Counted from the stretch's first letter, positions 28,237 to 38,062 are shown. The stretch is 64,000 bases of DNA from an uncultured Sutterella sp. (GCA_905194315.1 CAJJRX010000001.1:1-64000), one strand, 5' to 3'. A program made the numbers and translations. The notes: generated by a model not told the origin, from the letters alone.

Positions 28237-30468
28237 TTAACGGGCTACGCGGAAGTTGATATCCACACTCGCACCCAGAATTGTCTGGGTTGCCGGATCC
28301 TTGCGGTTGTACAAGGAAATGGTAGCACCGTGTTCATCTAATATTTTTTTCACCATGGGCAGGCCCAGCCCCGTGCCGGTCGGCTTGGTCGTTACATAGG
28401 GCTCAAAGGCGGCCTGAAGGATGGAATCCTTAAACCCATCGCCATTGTCTTCGACCAACAGTTTAACAGCACAGGGCGCATTATTCTGCTTGGCTGAGCA
28501 AAGCTCTTGTGTTCTGACTGTAATTTCAGGCTTCTGATCGTCGGGTTGTGCCTCGATACTGTTCGAAATCAGATTATGGATAACCTGCCGGAGCTGCGTT
28601 GCATCGGCAAGGATGTGCGGCAGATCCGGTGCAAGGTCGAGCTTAACAGTAATCCCCGCGTCATGGTAAAGCGAAACGGTATCGGCCAGGAATTCATTAA
28701 GATCGAGCGGGTTGAGGGCTGCGGACGGCAGGCGGGCGTAATCTCTGAAGTCATTGACCATCTGCTTGAGTGCATCCACCTGCGTCACAATCGTCGTGAT
28801 GGTGCGGTGCAGAAGAGCAAGATCCTTCTCGTCAGTAAGGCGCCGTTCAAGCTTGAACTCAAGCCGCTCGGCAGAGAGTCTGATCGGCGTGAGCGGATTT
28901 TTAATCTCGTGTGCCAGACGGCGTGCCACTTCACCCCAGGCTGTTGCACGCTGGGCGTTAACGAGCTGGGTGATATCGTCAAACACCAGCACCCAGCCTT
29001 CCTGCAGACCGAGACTGATCCGGGAGGCGCGCAGATACAGATGTACTGTGCTCTCACCATGAGCGAGTTTGTGTTCGAAGCTGTAGGCCTCTGCGTCGCT
29101 GGTACTCTCCTGACGGGCTTTTTCAAGAGCCTCAACAAGCGAGCTGTAGCTGCCGCTCAGGGGTTCTCCGATTTTGATCGTCTCTCCACTGAGAATCCGG
29201 CGCGCGGAAGGGTTGGTGGTAACCACCGTGAAGTGTTCGTCTGTGACGATCACGCCCGAGGAAATGTTATGCAGTACGCGTTCAAGGAACTCCTGTGCGA
29301 GCTGGGCATTTTTTCTCTGCAGCTCCAGACTGTGCCGGGTTTCGGAAATCTCCTTGATCATGGAGTTGAAGGACTGGGTGAGCTCATTGATTTCGTCACC
29401 GGCCGGGAACTCACGGATGAGCTCGTATTTGCCCTGACTCACACTCTTGGTACCTTCAGCGAGCTGGAGCACCGGTGCGGTGGCGCGCCTGGCAAAACTC
29501 AGAGAGCCGACGATGCTTGTAAAGGCGGCAAGCAGCAGCGTAAGGGTCAGCGTCAGACCGTAGATGGTGCGCAGCGACTCCTTGCTGAGCGCCAGTTCCT
29601 GATACTCACGGTAGCCTTCAACGAGTTCTGCGGCTTTGGTCGTAATGCTCTCGGGAACCGGTTGCGTCAGCTGCAGGTACAGGGTCTGCTTTTCCTGCTT
29701 GGATGGTGTGAGGATGGAAAAACTGACACTGCCCGGGTTGAGGGAGGCTGTGCGCAGCGAGGGAATCGGCACAATGACACGGATTCGCAGTTCACTGTTT
29801 TTGGCCTGGGCTTCAAAGGCATCGCCGTCAATCGTACTGTAGAGTCCTGAGGTCTGAGCGGCCTGAATCTGGAATGCGGAAGGCATATCCGGGATGAGTA
29901 CGCTGATCTTGCTGCCGGTGGCTGCTACTGCCACCCCGGTACTGGTGACAACCAGAGCCTCTGTCCGGGGTTGATTGCCAAGATGCTTCATCAGATCCTG
30001 CATGATCTGGGAGGGCGGTGTGGTGGCGAGTGACTCGGCTAGCTTTTTGGCATCCTCTTCCGTTGTATGCTGCAGCTGGGTAAGAATACTGCGTGTGATA
30101 GCCACCCCGGAGTCCAGAGCAGTCCCGACACGCACATCAAACCAGGAGTCAATGGAGCGGTTGATGTAGGCGTGAGAGACAATGTAGATGACAATCGTGG
30201 GGATAAGCGCAATCATCGCCGTCGTGAGCGTGATTCTTGCTGTCATCTTCGAGCCGAAGCGCTTCTGGAGATAGGAGCGCACAAGGCGGATGACCATGGT
30301 CATCACGATGGCGAACAGGATGACCACGATGAAGATATTGACGATCAGCAGAGCCGGAAAGTACTTTTCATACAGTCTGTTGCCGGCACTGGAAATCACC
30401 AGTGCACCAAAGGCGATAAGCCCCAGGGTGATGCCGACGATTGAGCTGTATCTGAACCAACGAGGCAT
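28237..30468 (-). CDS. ntrY: NtrY-like membrane sensor histidine kinase
   Basis: A 743-residue sensor with two N-terminal membrane helices, a third just before the sensory domain (about 85-105), an extracytoplasmic domain (about 110-285), another helix, then HAMP, PAS (about 400-480) and kinase domains. The H-box RRLAHEIKNPLTPIRLSAER has H520; N-box HNLISNSIE and G-box GTGLGLPMVKKILDEHG follow. NtrY/NtrX systems respond to nitrogen or redox state in studied species; the signal here is unknown. It starts 8 bases after the DUF4390 gene. Confidence 0.93.
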   Translation of the reverse strand: MPRWFRYSSIVGITLGLIAFGALVISSAGNRLYEKYFPALLIVNIFIVVILFAIVMTMVIRLVRSYLQKRFGSKMTARITLTTAMIALIPTIVIYIVSHAYINRSIDSWFDVRVGTALDSGVAITRSILTQLQHTTEEDAKKLAESLATTPPSQIMQDLMKHLGNQPRTEALVVTSTGVAVAATGSKISVLIPDMPSAFQIQAAQTSGLYSTIDGDAFEAQAKNSELRIRVIVPIPSLRTASLNPGSVSFSILTPSKQEKQTLYLQLTQPVPESITTKAAELVEGYREYQELALSKESLRTIYGLTLTLTLLLAAFTSIVGSLSFARRATAPVLQLAEGTKSVSQGKYELIREFPAGDEINELTQSFNSMIKEISETRHSLELQRKNAQLAQEFLERVLHNISSGVIVTDEHFTVVTTNPSARRILSGETIKIGEPLSGSYSSLVEALEKARQESTSDAEAYSFEHKLAHGESTVHLYLRASRISLGLQEGWVLVFDDITQLVNAQRATAWGEVARRLAHEIKNPLTPIRLSAERLEFKLERRLTDEKDLALLHRTITTIVTQVDALKQMVNDFRDYARLPSAALNPLDLNEFLADTVSLYHDAGITVKLDLAPDLPHILADATQLRQVIHNLISNSIEAQPDDQKPEITVRTQELCSAKQNNAPCAVKLLVEDNGDGFKDSILQAAFEPYVTTKPTGTGLGLPMVKKILDEHGATISLYNRKDPATQTILGASVDINFRVAR

Positions 30469-30476
30469 GATAGATC

Positions 30477-31070
30477 CTATTTCAGCCCGAGCAGATCAAA
30501 CGGGATGGAAATAGTCTCCCATCCGCTGTCAATGGTCCAGTCTCCGAAACTGGTATTAGTGACCTGCATGGCTTTCGGCAGCTTGCTGGTGTCGAGGTAA
30601 AAGCGGGCCTGAGCTTCGTAGTCCGAGGATTTCACCTCCGAGATATCCGCAACCCGCCAGCGTCTGACGGACTTGATGTAGGGCATCACCTGATCGAGGG
30701 TGTCATAGTCCTGACTGAATCCGTTGTAGGAGAGACGGTAACGCTGAGTGAGCGGGTTAAAGGCGATACGCAGCAGAAATTTGTCGCTCACCACTGTCTT
30801 ATCAAGCCAGAACCAGCGGTTTTTGCTCAGGGTGAATTCGTGAGCAAAGTAAAGGGCAATTCCGCGGTGCAGAGCCTCATAGAGGGTGTGAGGGAAGTCA
30901 AACTCATAAGACGCACTGAGGAACAGCCCGGGTTTCTGACCGGGTTCGTCCACGGTGAGTTCCGCCTGCATAAGCTGAGCTTCAGCTGCAGTGGCGGTAG
31001 CTGAATGTGCGCCTCCGATTCCGAGAATAAGAAAGGCGCTGAGTTTGAGCAAATGTCTGCGAGCGAGCAT
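30477..31070 (-). CDS. DUF4390-family secreted protein
   Basis: A 197-residue protein with a Tat-like or Sec signal (RRHLLKLSAFLILGIGG, cleavage near 28-30) and a single beta-rich domain of the DUF4390 type. This family is regularly found between rsmB and ntrY in betaproteobacteria, as here, with 8-base gaps on both sides. Such constant linkage suggests it serves the NtrY sensor on the outer side of the membrane. That is inference. Confidence 0.85.
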   Translation of the reverse strand: MLARRHLLKLSAFLILGIGGAHSATATAAEAQLMQAELTVDEPGQKPGLFLSASYEFDFPHTLYEALHRGIALYFAHEFTLSKNRWFWLDKTVVSDKFLLRIAFNPLTQRYRLSYNGFSQDYDTLDQVMPYIKSVRRWRVADISEVKSSDYEAQARFYLDTSKLPKAMQVTNTSFGDWTIDSGWETISIPFDLLGLK

Positions 31071-31078
31071 GTCCTGAA

Positions 31079-32392
31079 CTAGGCGACCTCTTTTTTGAGC
31101 AGCGTGTAGAAGAAACCATCGTTAACGGCAGGAATAAGCTCCGTAGAGGGCTTTTCACTATCCTGCGGCAACAGTATCATCATACCGTGATTACTTCTGC
31201 AGAGGGGAACAACAGTTGCATCAGAATGCTTTTTCAGAAACGCCTCCATCTGCAGGGGACCTTCCTCGGGAAAGATCGAGCAGGTTACATAAAGGAGATG
31301 GCCGCCGGCTTTAACAAGGGGCCAGAGAGACTCCAGCAGCTCGCGCTGCTGGGCGGCAAGCATGGCCACATCACCTTTGCGGCGGATCCAGGGAGTGTCG
31401 GGCTGACGGCGAACGACACCGCTCGCGGTGCAGGGGGCATCGAGCAGAATGGCATCAAACGGTTTGCCGTCCCACCATTTGCTGACTTCGTTTGCATCGG
31501 CATGGATGATGTCCGCTTTGAGTCCGAGGCGATCAAGATTTTCCTGAATACGTCCGGCGCGGACGGCATCCACTTCAAGGGCGGTCATCTGCACTGCCGC
31601 TTTTTCCAGCAGATGAGTGGTTTTTCCGCCGGGGGCAGCGCAGGCGTCAAGCACACGGTCTCCGTCTTTCACGGGCAGGAGCTGCCCCGCGAGCTGTGCT
31701 CCGGCATCCTGAACAGAACAGAGCCCTTCCCAGAAACCCGGAATTTTATCGACTGATACCGGTGTAGTGAGCTCAAACGCCTCAAGACCGACCTGACGGT
31801 GAGACATGCCGGCCGAGGAGAGCATCGCAGCGTAATCGGACATGGAAATGCGGGCTGTGTTGACGCGAAGGGTGAGCGGCGGATGTTCGAGGGCGACAGA
31901 AAGAATACGCTCCCAGTCCTGAGGATGTGCTTCGGCAATGGCCTGAATCCACCAGGAGGGGGCGTTCCAGCGGCAGGTGCGCTGTCCGCTCATTTTTGCT
32001 TCCAGCTCTGCTTTTCTGCGACCGTAGTTTCTCAGGATAGCGTTGACAAACCCTGCGCTGTGACGGAGGTTTTCGTCGGATTTTGCCGCTTTGACCGTTT
32101 CGTTACCGACGGTAAAGGACTTCACGCCATTGAGTTCAAGTGTGCCGAGTGCACACTCCAGAAGCGCCTGAACCTGGGCATTGGGCTGTTTGTTGGCAAG
32201 CTCACTGATGATGAAGCGGTTTTCTGCCGTACGACGGATGGTACTGTAGAGAATGGCCTTGGCAGTCGGCCAGTCCTCTCTGGGGATCTGCTCCAGACTC
32301 TGGGGCAGAAGGGTATTGATAGAGTGCCCATCGTTCATTTTCATACGGATAGGCAGAAGCTGAATCAGCAGAGAGCTAAGGGGCAATGACAT
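31079..32392 (-). CDS. rsmB: 16S rRNA (cytosine-967-C5)-methyltransferase RsmB
   Basis: A 437-residue enzyme with an N-terminal NusB-like domain (about 25-145) and a SAM-dependent methyltransferase domain with VLDACAAPGGKTTHLLE, LLDAPCTASGVVRRQPD and the catalytic VTCSIFPEEG. It modifies C967 of 16S rRNA. Length is standard. It lies downstream of fmt in the usual order. Confidence 0.95.
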   Translation of the reverse strand: MSLPLSSLLIQLLPIRMKMNDGHSINTLLPQSLEQIPREDWPTAKAILYSTIRRTAENRFIISELANKQPNAQVQALLECALGTLELNGVKSFTVGNETVKAAKSDENLRHSAGFVNAILRNYGRRKAELEAKMSGQRTCRWNAPSWWIQAIAEAHPQDWERILSVALEHPPLTLRVNTARISMSDYAAMLSSAGMSHRQVGLEAFELTTPVSVDKIPGFWEGLCSVQDAGAQLAGQLLPVKDGDRVLDACAAPGGKTTHLLEKAAVQMTALEVDAVRAGRIQENLDRLGLKADIIHADANEVSKWWDGKPFDAILLDAPCTASGVVRRQPDTPWIRRKGDVAMLAAQQRELLESLWPLVKAGGHLLYVTCSIFPEEGPLQMEAFLKKHSDATVVPLCRSNHGMMILLPQDSEKPSTELIPAVNDGFFYTLLKKEVA

Positions 32393-32431
32393 AAGTCTGT
32401 GCGCTTAAGGAGAGTTCGGAGGGTTAGTGCT

Positions 32432-32463
32432 GCGCGGACTTCAGTATTCGGTGACGTCCGCGC
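32432..32463. repeat. Inverted repeat between fmt and rsmB
   Basis: Eight-base arms GCGCGGAC/GTCCGCGC (32432-32439, 32456-32463) flank a 16-base loop in the 88-base gap. No T run follows on the minus strand. It may reduce read-through from fmt into rsmB or be an RNA-processing site. Confidence 0.4.
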
Positions 32464-32480
32464 GGATATACGGTTAACGG

Positions 32481-33449
32481 TTAATTGCCGCTGGCATCGA
32501 GCAGCATACCGGCACTCAGAGGCTGACTCTGCAAAAAGGCGGTAAAGGGCATACGCTGTTTGCCCGGCTTTTGCAGAACAGTCATGGCAAGCGCGCCGGT
32601 TCCGCAGGCAACGACAAGTGCCTCGCGGGTATCGAGAACCTCGCCGGGCGTACCCTGTGCGTCAACAGGATGTGCTTCCCATACTTTGATATTGAGTTCA
32701 CCGAGTCTGAACTGCGAACCGGGGAAGGGGATGTGTGCACGAATTTTGCGTGCGATCACTTCAGCGCTTTCCCTCCAGTCGATCAGGGATTCGGATTTCT
32801 GCAGTTTTTCCGCATAAAGAACCCCTTCTTCAGACTGTGCTGTCCAGGTGAGTTCGTACGGAGTCTGCAGTTTTTCAACAAGCAGATCGGCGCCGAGGCG
32901 GGCAAGGCGGTCCATCAGTGTGTCGCCGGTATCCGTGTCCGTGATCGGGGTGCGTGCCGTGGCGATCACGGGACCGGTATCGAGTCCGAGTTCCATTTTC
33001 ATCAGCATCACCCCTGTTTCAGCGTCACCGGCTTCAATGGCCCGGGCAACAGGCGCTGCACCGCGCCAGCGGGGGAGCAGACTGCCGTGAATATTAATGG
33101 CTTTGATATCGCGGTTGACACCGATACCTTTGGCACAGTTCAGGACCGGCTCGGGAAGAATCAGGCCATAGGCGGCCACAATCAGTACGTCGGCCTCGAG
33201 CGCATGGAGCCGGTCAAATATCTGTTGACTTTCCTGAGGCGCTTTCTTTACGCTCAGTGTTACGGGAGTAAGCACCTCGATGCCATGCTCGAGAGCGACT
33301 TCTTTGACGGGGCTGGCAGTGAGTTTCATGCCACGCCCGGAGGGGCGGTCAGGCTGCGAAAGAACAAGAGCAATTTCATGCCCGGCGGCGATAAGCTGCT
33401 TCAGGGCGGTTGCGGCAAAGTCCGGCGTACCTGCAAAAATGATTTTCAT
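32481..33449 (-). CDS. fmt: Methionyl-tRNA formyltransferase
   Basis: A 322-residue enzyme that formylates initiator Met-tRNA with 10-formyl-THF. MKIIFAGTPDFAATAL opens the catalytic domain, the SLLPRWRGAAPVARAI loop follows the catalytic Asn-His pair (NIHGS), and the C-terminal OB domain (about 210-322) is present. In many bacteria def precedes fmt directly. Here an opposing alpha/beta hydrolase gene separates them. Confidence 0.96.
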   Translation of the reverse strand: MKIIFAGTPDFAATALKQLIAAGHEIALVLSQPDRPSGRGMKLTASPVKEVALEHGIEVLTPVTLSVKKAPQESQQIFDRLHALEADVLIVAAYGLILPEPVLNCAKGIGVNRDIKAINIHGSLLPRWRGAAPVARAIEAGDAETGVMLMKMELGLDTGPVIATARTPITDTDTGDTLMDRLARLGADLLVEKLQTPYELTWTAQSEEGVLYAEKLQKSESLIDWRESAEVIARKIRAHIPFPGSQFRLGELNIKVWEAHPVDAQGTPGEVLDTREALVVACGTGALAMTVLQKPGKQRMPFTAFLQSQPLSAGMLLDASGN

Positions 33450-33558
33450 GGCGTGTACGATAAGGTATTAACAGTTTAAAAAGATTCTGTACAGACATCG
33501 GTCCTTGAATCGGAGACTATAGTTTAGAGAGAATGCCTGACAAAGGTGAGAGCGAATC

Positions 33559-34449
33559 ATGCAATATTTTCAAGAGCAAGGTCATGTGATTGCTTACAGC
33601 CGGTACGGTGATCCGGGCAATCCGGCCATTGTCCTGCTGATGGGACTGGGGATGCCGGGGGCGTGCTGGGCGCCTCTGCTGGTACAGAAACTCGTTGAAG
33701 AGGGCTTTCAGGTGATTGTGCCTGACAACCGGGATGTGGGGGAGAGCACTCACTACCGGGAGCTCACAGTCGATCAGGGCGATGTGATCAACGGTATTCT
33801 TAATGCCTTTCTGGGTCGCACAGTCACGCAGGCCAAGTACAACCTCTCTGATATGGCCGTGGATGTGGTGCACCTGCTGACACATCTGAGAATTGACTCG
33901 GCGCATGTTGTGGGATTTTCCATGGGCGGAATGATTGCACAGGTGCTGGCCTCAAACTATCCGGATCGTGTCAGAACACTGGTTTCCATCTCCTCGGCAA
34001 CCGGTCATATCCGCACAGGTCTGGGAAAGCTCACAGCGATCTGGTCTCTTATCAGAGAACCCAAAGAGGCTGAGCGGCTGGAGGAATACTTCCAGCGGGT
34101 GGTTCAGAAACTTGCCGGCCCTCTGTATGAACCGACGGCAACGGAAATGGATTTTATGCTGACACTACTCTCGCGCAGGCCTTTTGACCGGGAGGCAATG
34201 TACAGGCAGCTGCTGGCGATTCTGGCCAGCGGTGACCGCTCTCAGAGTCTGGCAATGGTCAGAGCGCCCACTCTCGTTATCCACGGCAAGAGTGATCCGC
34301 TTTTGCCGTTTGCGGCGGGTGAGGAGACCGCGGCGCTTATCAGAGGGTCTACGCTCTGGGCTATTGAAGGAATGGGGCACCAGCTTCCCATGAAACTGAT
34401 GCCCCAGTTCGGTCAGCGCATAGCGCTGTTCTGTCATCGCCGGGTTTAG
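33559..34449 (+). CDS. Alpha/beta-hydrolase
   Basis: A 296-residue hydrolase of the alpha/beta fold. The nucleophile elbow is GFSMGG (Ser near 120), the acid probably Asp in HGKSDPLLP (near 247) and the base His in GMGHQLP (near 274). There is no signal peptide. Overall pattern is closest to esterases of the RdmC/aclacinomycin methylesterase type; the substrate is unknown. AAGGTGAGAG precedes the ATG. It stands in reverse orientation between fmt and def, and its stop overlaps the def stop. Confidence 0.85.
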   Translation: MQYFQEQGHVIAYSRYGDPGNPAIVLLMGLGMPGACWAPLLVQKLVEEGFQVIVPDNRDVGESTHYRELTVDQGDVINGILNAFLGRTVTQAKYNLSDMAVDVVHLLTHLRIDSAHVVGFSMGGMIAQVLASNYPDRVRTLVSISSATGHIRTGLGKLTAIWSLIREPKEAERLEEYFQRVVQKLAGPLYEPTATEMDFMLTLLSRRPFDREAMYRQLLAILASGDRSQSLAMVRAPTLVIHGKSDPLLPFAAGEETAALIRGSTLWAIEGMGHQLPMKLMPQFGQRIALFCHRRV

Positions 34450-34973
34450 TGCTCGGCCTGACGTTCACGTTCGCGCTCAGCCTTGAGCTTGCGCAGCTTC
34501 ACCTTTGCACGGTCTTTTTTCAGACGGCTAAGGTGATCGATGAAAACGACACCGTGCAGGTGGTCGATTTCATGCTGAACACAGACAGCGAGCAGACCAT
34601 CGGCTTCCAGCTCAAAAGGCTTGCCGTCAAGATCCTGGGCGCGAACTTTAACGCGCTCGGGACGTTTGACTTTTTCATAAAGCCCTTTCAGCGAAAGGCA
34701 CCCCTCTTCGAATTCCTCCAGTTCCTCGCTGTGAGCAACCACTTCGGGATTGACAAAGACGCGAAGATCGGAATGATCCTCCGTGATGTCGATAACGATG
34801 ATGCGCTTGAGCACTCCAACCTGATTGGCAGCAAGACCGATACCCGGGGCGGCATACATCGTTTCCGCCATGTCGGCAGCGAGCTGTTTGAGCTCATCAT
34901 TGAACTCAGTCACCACCTCGGCGGTTTTGGCAAGAATCGGATCGGGATATTGAACAATGGGCAACAGTGCCAC
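34446..34973 (-). CDS. def: Peptide deformylase
   Basis: A 175-residue metalloprotease that removes formyl groups from nascent proteins. All three motifs are intact: GIGLAANQ (44-51), EGCLS (90-94) and HEIDH (134-138), which supply the metal-binding Cys and two His. The C-terminal Lys/Arg/Glu-rich helix is normal. A perfect -10 box lies 41-46 bases upstream on the minus strand. Confidence 0.96.
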   Translation of the reverse strand: MALLPIVQYPDPILAKTAEVVTEFNDELKQLAADMAETMYAAPGIGLAANQVGVLKRIIVIDITEDHSDLRVFVNPEVVAHSEELEEFEEGCLSLKGLYEKVKRPERVKVRAQDLDGKPFELEADGLLAVCVQHEIDHLHGVVFIDHLSRLKKDRAKVKLRKLKAERERERQAEH

Positions 34974-35447
34974 TGGATAACTCCTTAACGTAACTCAGAA
35001 AAGAGATACACAGATTATATGACGCGTCTGCACACGGTTTGGCTTTAACCTGCAACAAAAATCGCACCTTTTGCCGGGGTCTTGCGCCTCGGTGGAAGAT
35101 TCGCTCCAAAGACCTGTCCTGCACAAGCTGACGCGATAATATAAAAAATTCCGGACCGCCTTCCTAAGGTGAAACCCTAGGGGGAATTTTGGAAGAAGGC
35201 TAGATTTTGCCCGGGAAAAAACGTTAAGATGACAGGGCTCAAGAATAATGCGGATAGTAAATCCGGTTTTGTAACAGATTCAGCCGCCGGTGAAGATGGC
35301 TCTGCAGGGGCTTCAGACCGGTTGCCAGCGAAGGTCAGATTCTCAGGTTTATTGTCTTATGATGCCAGAGTCCGGCCTTGGAAAACACAATTGTAAAGTG
35401 GCCGGTACCCGTCATGTTGAGGGTATGGGTTCGAAAAGGTTTTAGTG
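34974..35447. other. Noncoding region between divergent def and topB
   Basis: About 470 bases with no plausible gene on either strand. On the minus strand a consensus -10 (TATAAT, complement of 35014-35019) stands 41-46 bases before def. For topB I see TATGAT at 35358-35363 without a good -35. A small hairpin CGGAT/ATCCG lies near 35250-35266, and a CCTAAGG...CCCTAGGG pair near 35163-35181. An unannotated small RNA is possible but unsupported. Confidence 0.5.
35014..35019 (-). promoter_or_regulatory. Candidate -10 box of def
   Basis: The minus strand reads TATAAT here, a perfect sigma-70 -10 element 41-46 bases before the def start. The -35 position has no close match to TTGACA. Confidence 0.4.
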
Positions 35448-37967
35448 ATGTCAGTATCTTTAGTGATTGCAGAAAAACCGTCAGTGGCAGGTGATATTGC
35501 CAGAGCGCTGGGTGGTTTTACCCGTGAAGGTGAGTTTTGGGTCCGTGACGATATGGTTGTCGGCAGTGCTGTCGGGCATCTGCTCGAGCTGGAGGCTCCC
35601 GAAGAGTTTGATGTCAAGCGCGGACGCTGGACGTTCAAGGCGCTGCCTGTTCTGCCGCCGCACTTTGATCTGAAACCTATCAAACGGGCGGAGGATAAAC
35701 TCAAGTCCCTCTCAAAGCAGATTCGCAGCCGCAAGATCACTGACATCATCAATGCATGCGACGCGGGCCGTGAAGGTGAGCTGATTTTCAAGTTCATTAT
35801 GCAGGCCTGCGGAAATAAAAAGCCGATCCGTCGTCTGTGGCTTCAGTCCATGACCAAGCAGGCTATTCAGCAGGGATTCGCCTCACTCAAGAATGACACC
35901 GAAATGCAGGCGCTCGAAGAGGCTGCACGCTGCCGTGCCGAGGCCGACTGGCTGATCGGCATTAACGGTACCCGTGCCATGACCGCTTTCAATTCCAAGG
36001 AAGGGGGTTTTTTCCTGACAACTGTCGGTCGTGTGCAGACGCCTACGCTTGCGCTGGTTGTACGCCGTGAAATGGAAATCAGGAGTTTTGTGCCGCAGGC
36101 ATACTGGAATGTGCGTGCAACATTCGGTATTGCCTCCGGTGAGTATGAAGGCATGTGGTTTGACCCTGACTTCAAAAAAGACAAGAACAACCCTGACCTG
36201 AAGGCCGAACGTCTCTGGACGAAGGAAGAGGCGGAAAAAATTCTTGCCGCCTGCCGTGGAAAAACAGGAACGGTGGAAGAGAAATCCAAGAGAACTCACC
36301 AGGCGGCACCTCAGCTGTTTGACCTGACGAGTCTGCAGCGTGAGGCGAACGGCCGCTTTGGTTTTTCCGCCAAGACAACCCTTTCCATTGCTCAGGCGCT
36401 TTATGAAAAGCATAAAGTGCTCACTTATCCGCGTACCGATGCCCGGGCGCTGCCTGAGGACTATATTCCGGTTGTCAATCAGACCATCTCCAGTCTGACA
36501 GGTCTGGATGACTACCGGCTTTATGGTGACAAGATTCTGCAGCACAGCTGGGTGGTGCCTGATAAGCGAATCTTCAATAACGCAGGAATCAGTGATCACT
36601 TTGCCATTATTCCGACCGGTCAGCTGCCCAAGACCCTGAGCGAGGCCGAACAGAAGATCTACGATCTGGTTGTCCGCCGTTTCCTGTCCCAGTTTTTCCC
36701 TGCTGCCGAGTACGACGTTACAACCCGCATCACAACGGTTGCCGGACACTCGTTCAAAACCGAAGGCAAGGTGCTTGTGGTGCCAGGCTGGCTGGAAGTG
36801 GCCGGCCGGTCGCTGCGTGCGCAAAAGGATGAGCTGCCTGCTCTGAAGATGCAGGGCGAAAGTGCCCGTGTTGAGGATATTGTGTCTGATGCGCTTGAAA
36901 CGCGCCCGCCCGCCCGTTACACGGAAGCTACGCTGCTCACCGCCATGGAGACTGCGGGTAAGAAGATTGAGGATGATGAACTGCGCGATGCTATGGCGGA
37001 CAAGGGGCTCGGTACGCCGGCCACCCGTGCCGCTACGATCGAAGGTCTGATTGATCAGAAATACATGCGCCGTGAGGAACGCGAACTGCATCCCACCCCC
37101 AAGGCTTTCCAGCTCTTTCAGCTGCTCAACGGGCTGTCGATCAAGGTGTTGAGTGAACCGACACTGACCGCAGAGTGGGAACACAAACTCAAGCTTATTG
37201 AAGAGGGGAAGGAGTCCCGTAAGGAGTTCATGAAGGAAATCCGTGAACTCACCGAGTCGATTGTCGAGTCGGCCAAGCGCTATGAAGGCAACAGTGTACC
37301 AATCGAAAATCCCACAACGATAGTCACGCCCTGCCCGCAGTGCGGCGGCCAGCTCAAGGAAACCTACCGGCATTACTCATGCATGACGCCGGGCTGCGGT
37401 TTTGCGGTACCCAAGCAGGCTTCCGGTCGCATTCTGGCGCCCGAAGAAGTGGAAACGCTGCTGCGCGATCACAGGATCGGCCCCCTGAAGGGTTTCATCA
37501 GCCGTCGTGGCTTCCCGTTTGAGGCAGAACTGATGCTCGTGCGCGGTGAAGACAAGCGCATGCACATCAAATTTGACTTCGGCGAAGAGGATCAGCAGGA
37601 AGAGGAGATTAATGTCGACAACCTCCCGGTGATCGGTCCCTGTCCTATCTGTGGAGGACGCGTACTGGAAACGGGAAGTGCCTATCACTGTGAGCACAAC
37701 CTCAAACCGGGAAACAAAAAGTGTGAGTTCCGCATCAGCCGCACGATTCTCTCGAGAGAGATCGCGCCGGAGGAAGTCAGCGAACTGCTTGCCAAGAAAC
37801 GCACCCCGCTGCTGCAGGGATTCGTCTCAAAGCGCAGTCACCGTACCTTCAGCGCCTTCCTGGTGCTCAGCGATGACGGCAAGGTTTCCTTTGAGTTTCT
37901 GCAGCGTGATGAATCGGCAAAGTCGCCTGCAAAGAAAACCACCCGCCGGACCAAAACCGGAAGTTAA
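35448..37967 (+). CDS. topB: DNA topoisomerase III
   Basis: An 839-residue type IA topoisomerase. A Toprim domain opens with LVIAEKPSVAGDIA (5-18) and DAGREGE (105-111). The active-site tyrosine is Y327 in LTYPRTDARALP. Two C-terminal zinc-type modules follow: CPQCGG...CMTPGC and CPICGG...CEHN...KKC, each ending in a repeated segment (ISRRGFPFEAEL, VSKRSHRTFSAF). It decatenates DNA during replication and recombination. The ATG at 35448 has AAGG at better spacing than the GTG 3 bases earlier. No plasmid or ICE genes accompany it. Confidence 0.93.
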   Translation: MSVSLVIAEKPSVAGDIARALGGFTREGEFWVRDDMVVGSAVGHLLELEAPEEFDVKRGRWTFKALPVLPPHFDLKPIKRAEDKLKSLSKQIRSRKITDIINACDAGREGELIFKFIMQACGNKKPIRRLWLQSMTKQAIQQGFASLKNDTEMQALEEAARCRAEADWLIGINGTRAMTAFNSKEGGFFLTTVGRVQTPTLALVVRREMEIRSFVPQAYWNVRATFGIASGEYEGMWFDPDFKKDKNNPDLKAERLWTKEEAEKILAACRGKTGTVEEKSKRTHQAAPQLFDLTSLQREANGRFGFSAKTTLSIAQALYEKHKVLTYPRTDARALPEDYIPVVNQTISSLTGLDDYRLYGDKILQHSWVVPDKRIFNNAGISDHFAIIPTGQLPKTLSEAEQKIYDLVVRRFLSQFFPAAEYDVTTRITTVAGHSFKTEGKVLVVPGWLEVAGRSLRAQKDELPALKMQGESARVEDIVSDALETRPPARYTEATLLTAMETAGKKIEDDELRDAMADKGLGTPATRAATIEGLIDQKYMRREERELHPTPKAFQLFQLLNGLSIKVLSEPTLTAEWEHKLKLIEEGKESRKEFMKEIRELTESIVESAKRYEGNSVPIENPTTIVTPCPQCGGQLKETYRHYSCMTPGCGFAVPKQASGRILAPEEVETLLRDHRIGPLKGFISRRGFPFEAELMLVRGEDKRMHIKFDFGEEDQQEEEINVDNLPVIGPCPICGGRVLETGSAYHCEHNLKPGNKKCEFRISRTILSREIAPEEVSELLAKKRTPLLQGFVSKRSHRTFSAFLVLSDDGKVSFEFLQRDESAKSPAKKTTRRTKTGS

Positions 37968-37983
37968 TTAAAGCTGTGCCAGC

Positions 37984-38062
37984 CCGTGGTGGTATACCGC
38001 CACGGTGCCGACGGCAAAAAAAGAGCGACGTCTCTCTTCAGAGAGGCGTCGCTTATTTTATT
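37984..38062. terminator. Paired terminator hairpins between topB and the CNNM gene
   Basis: The first hairpin has arms CCGTGGTGG/CCGCCACGG (37984-37992, 37997-38005) with loop TATA. The second has arms GCGACG/CGTCGC (38025-38030, 38047-38052) around CTCTC/GAGAG, with an A run before and a T-rich run after. It can end both convergent genes. Confidence 0.8.

Noticed and set aside
28507..29850. 447-residue open frame opposite ntrY
   Set aside because: Antisense shadow of a kinase with intact H, N and G boxes.
35883..37373. 496-residue open frame opposite topB
   Set aside because: Antisense to an intact topoisomerase gene, with low-complexity, His-rich translation and no domain.
35448..37967. 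topB as a sign of an integrated plasmid or ICE
   Set aside because: No relaxase, integrase, conjugation or partition-protein genes and no composition change are evident around it.
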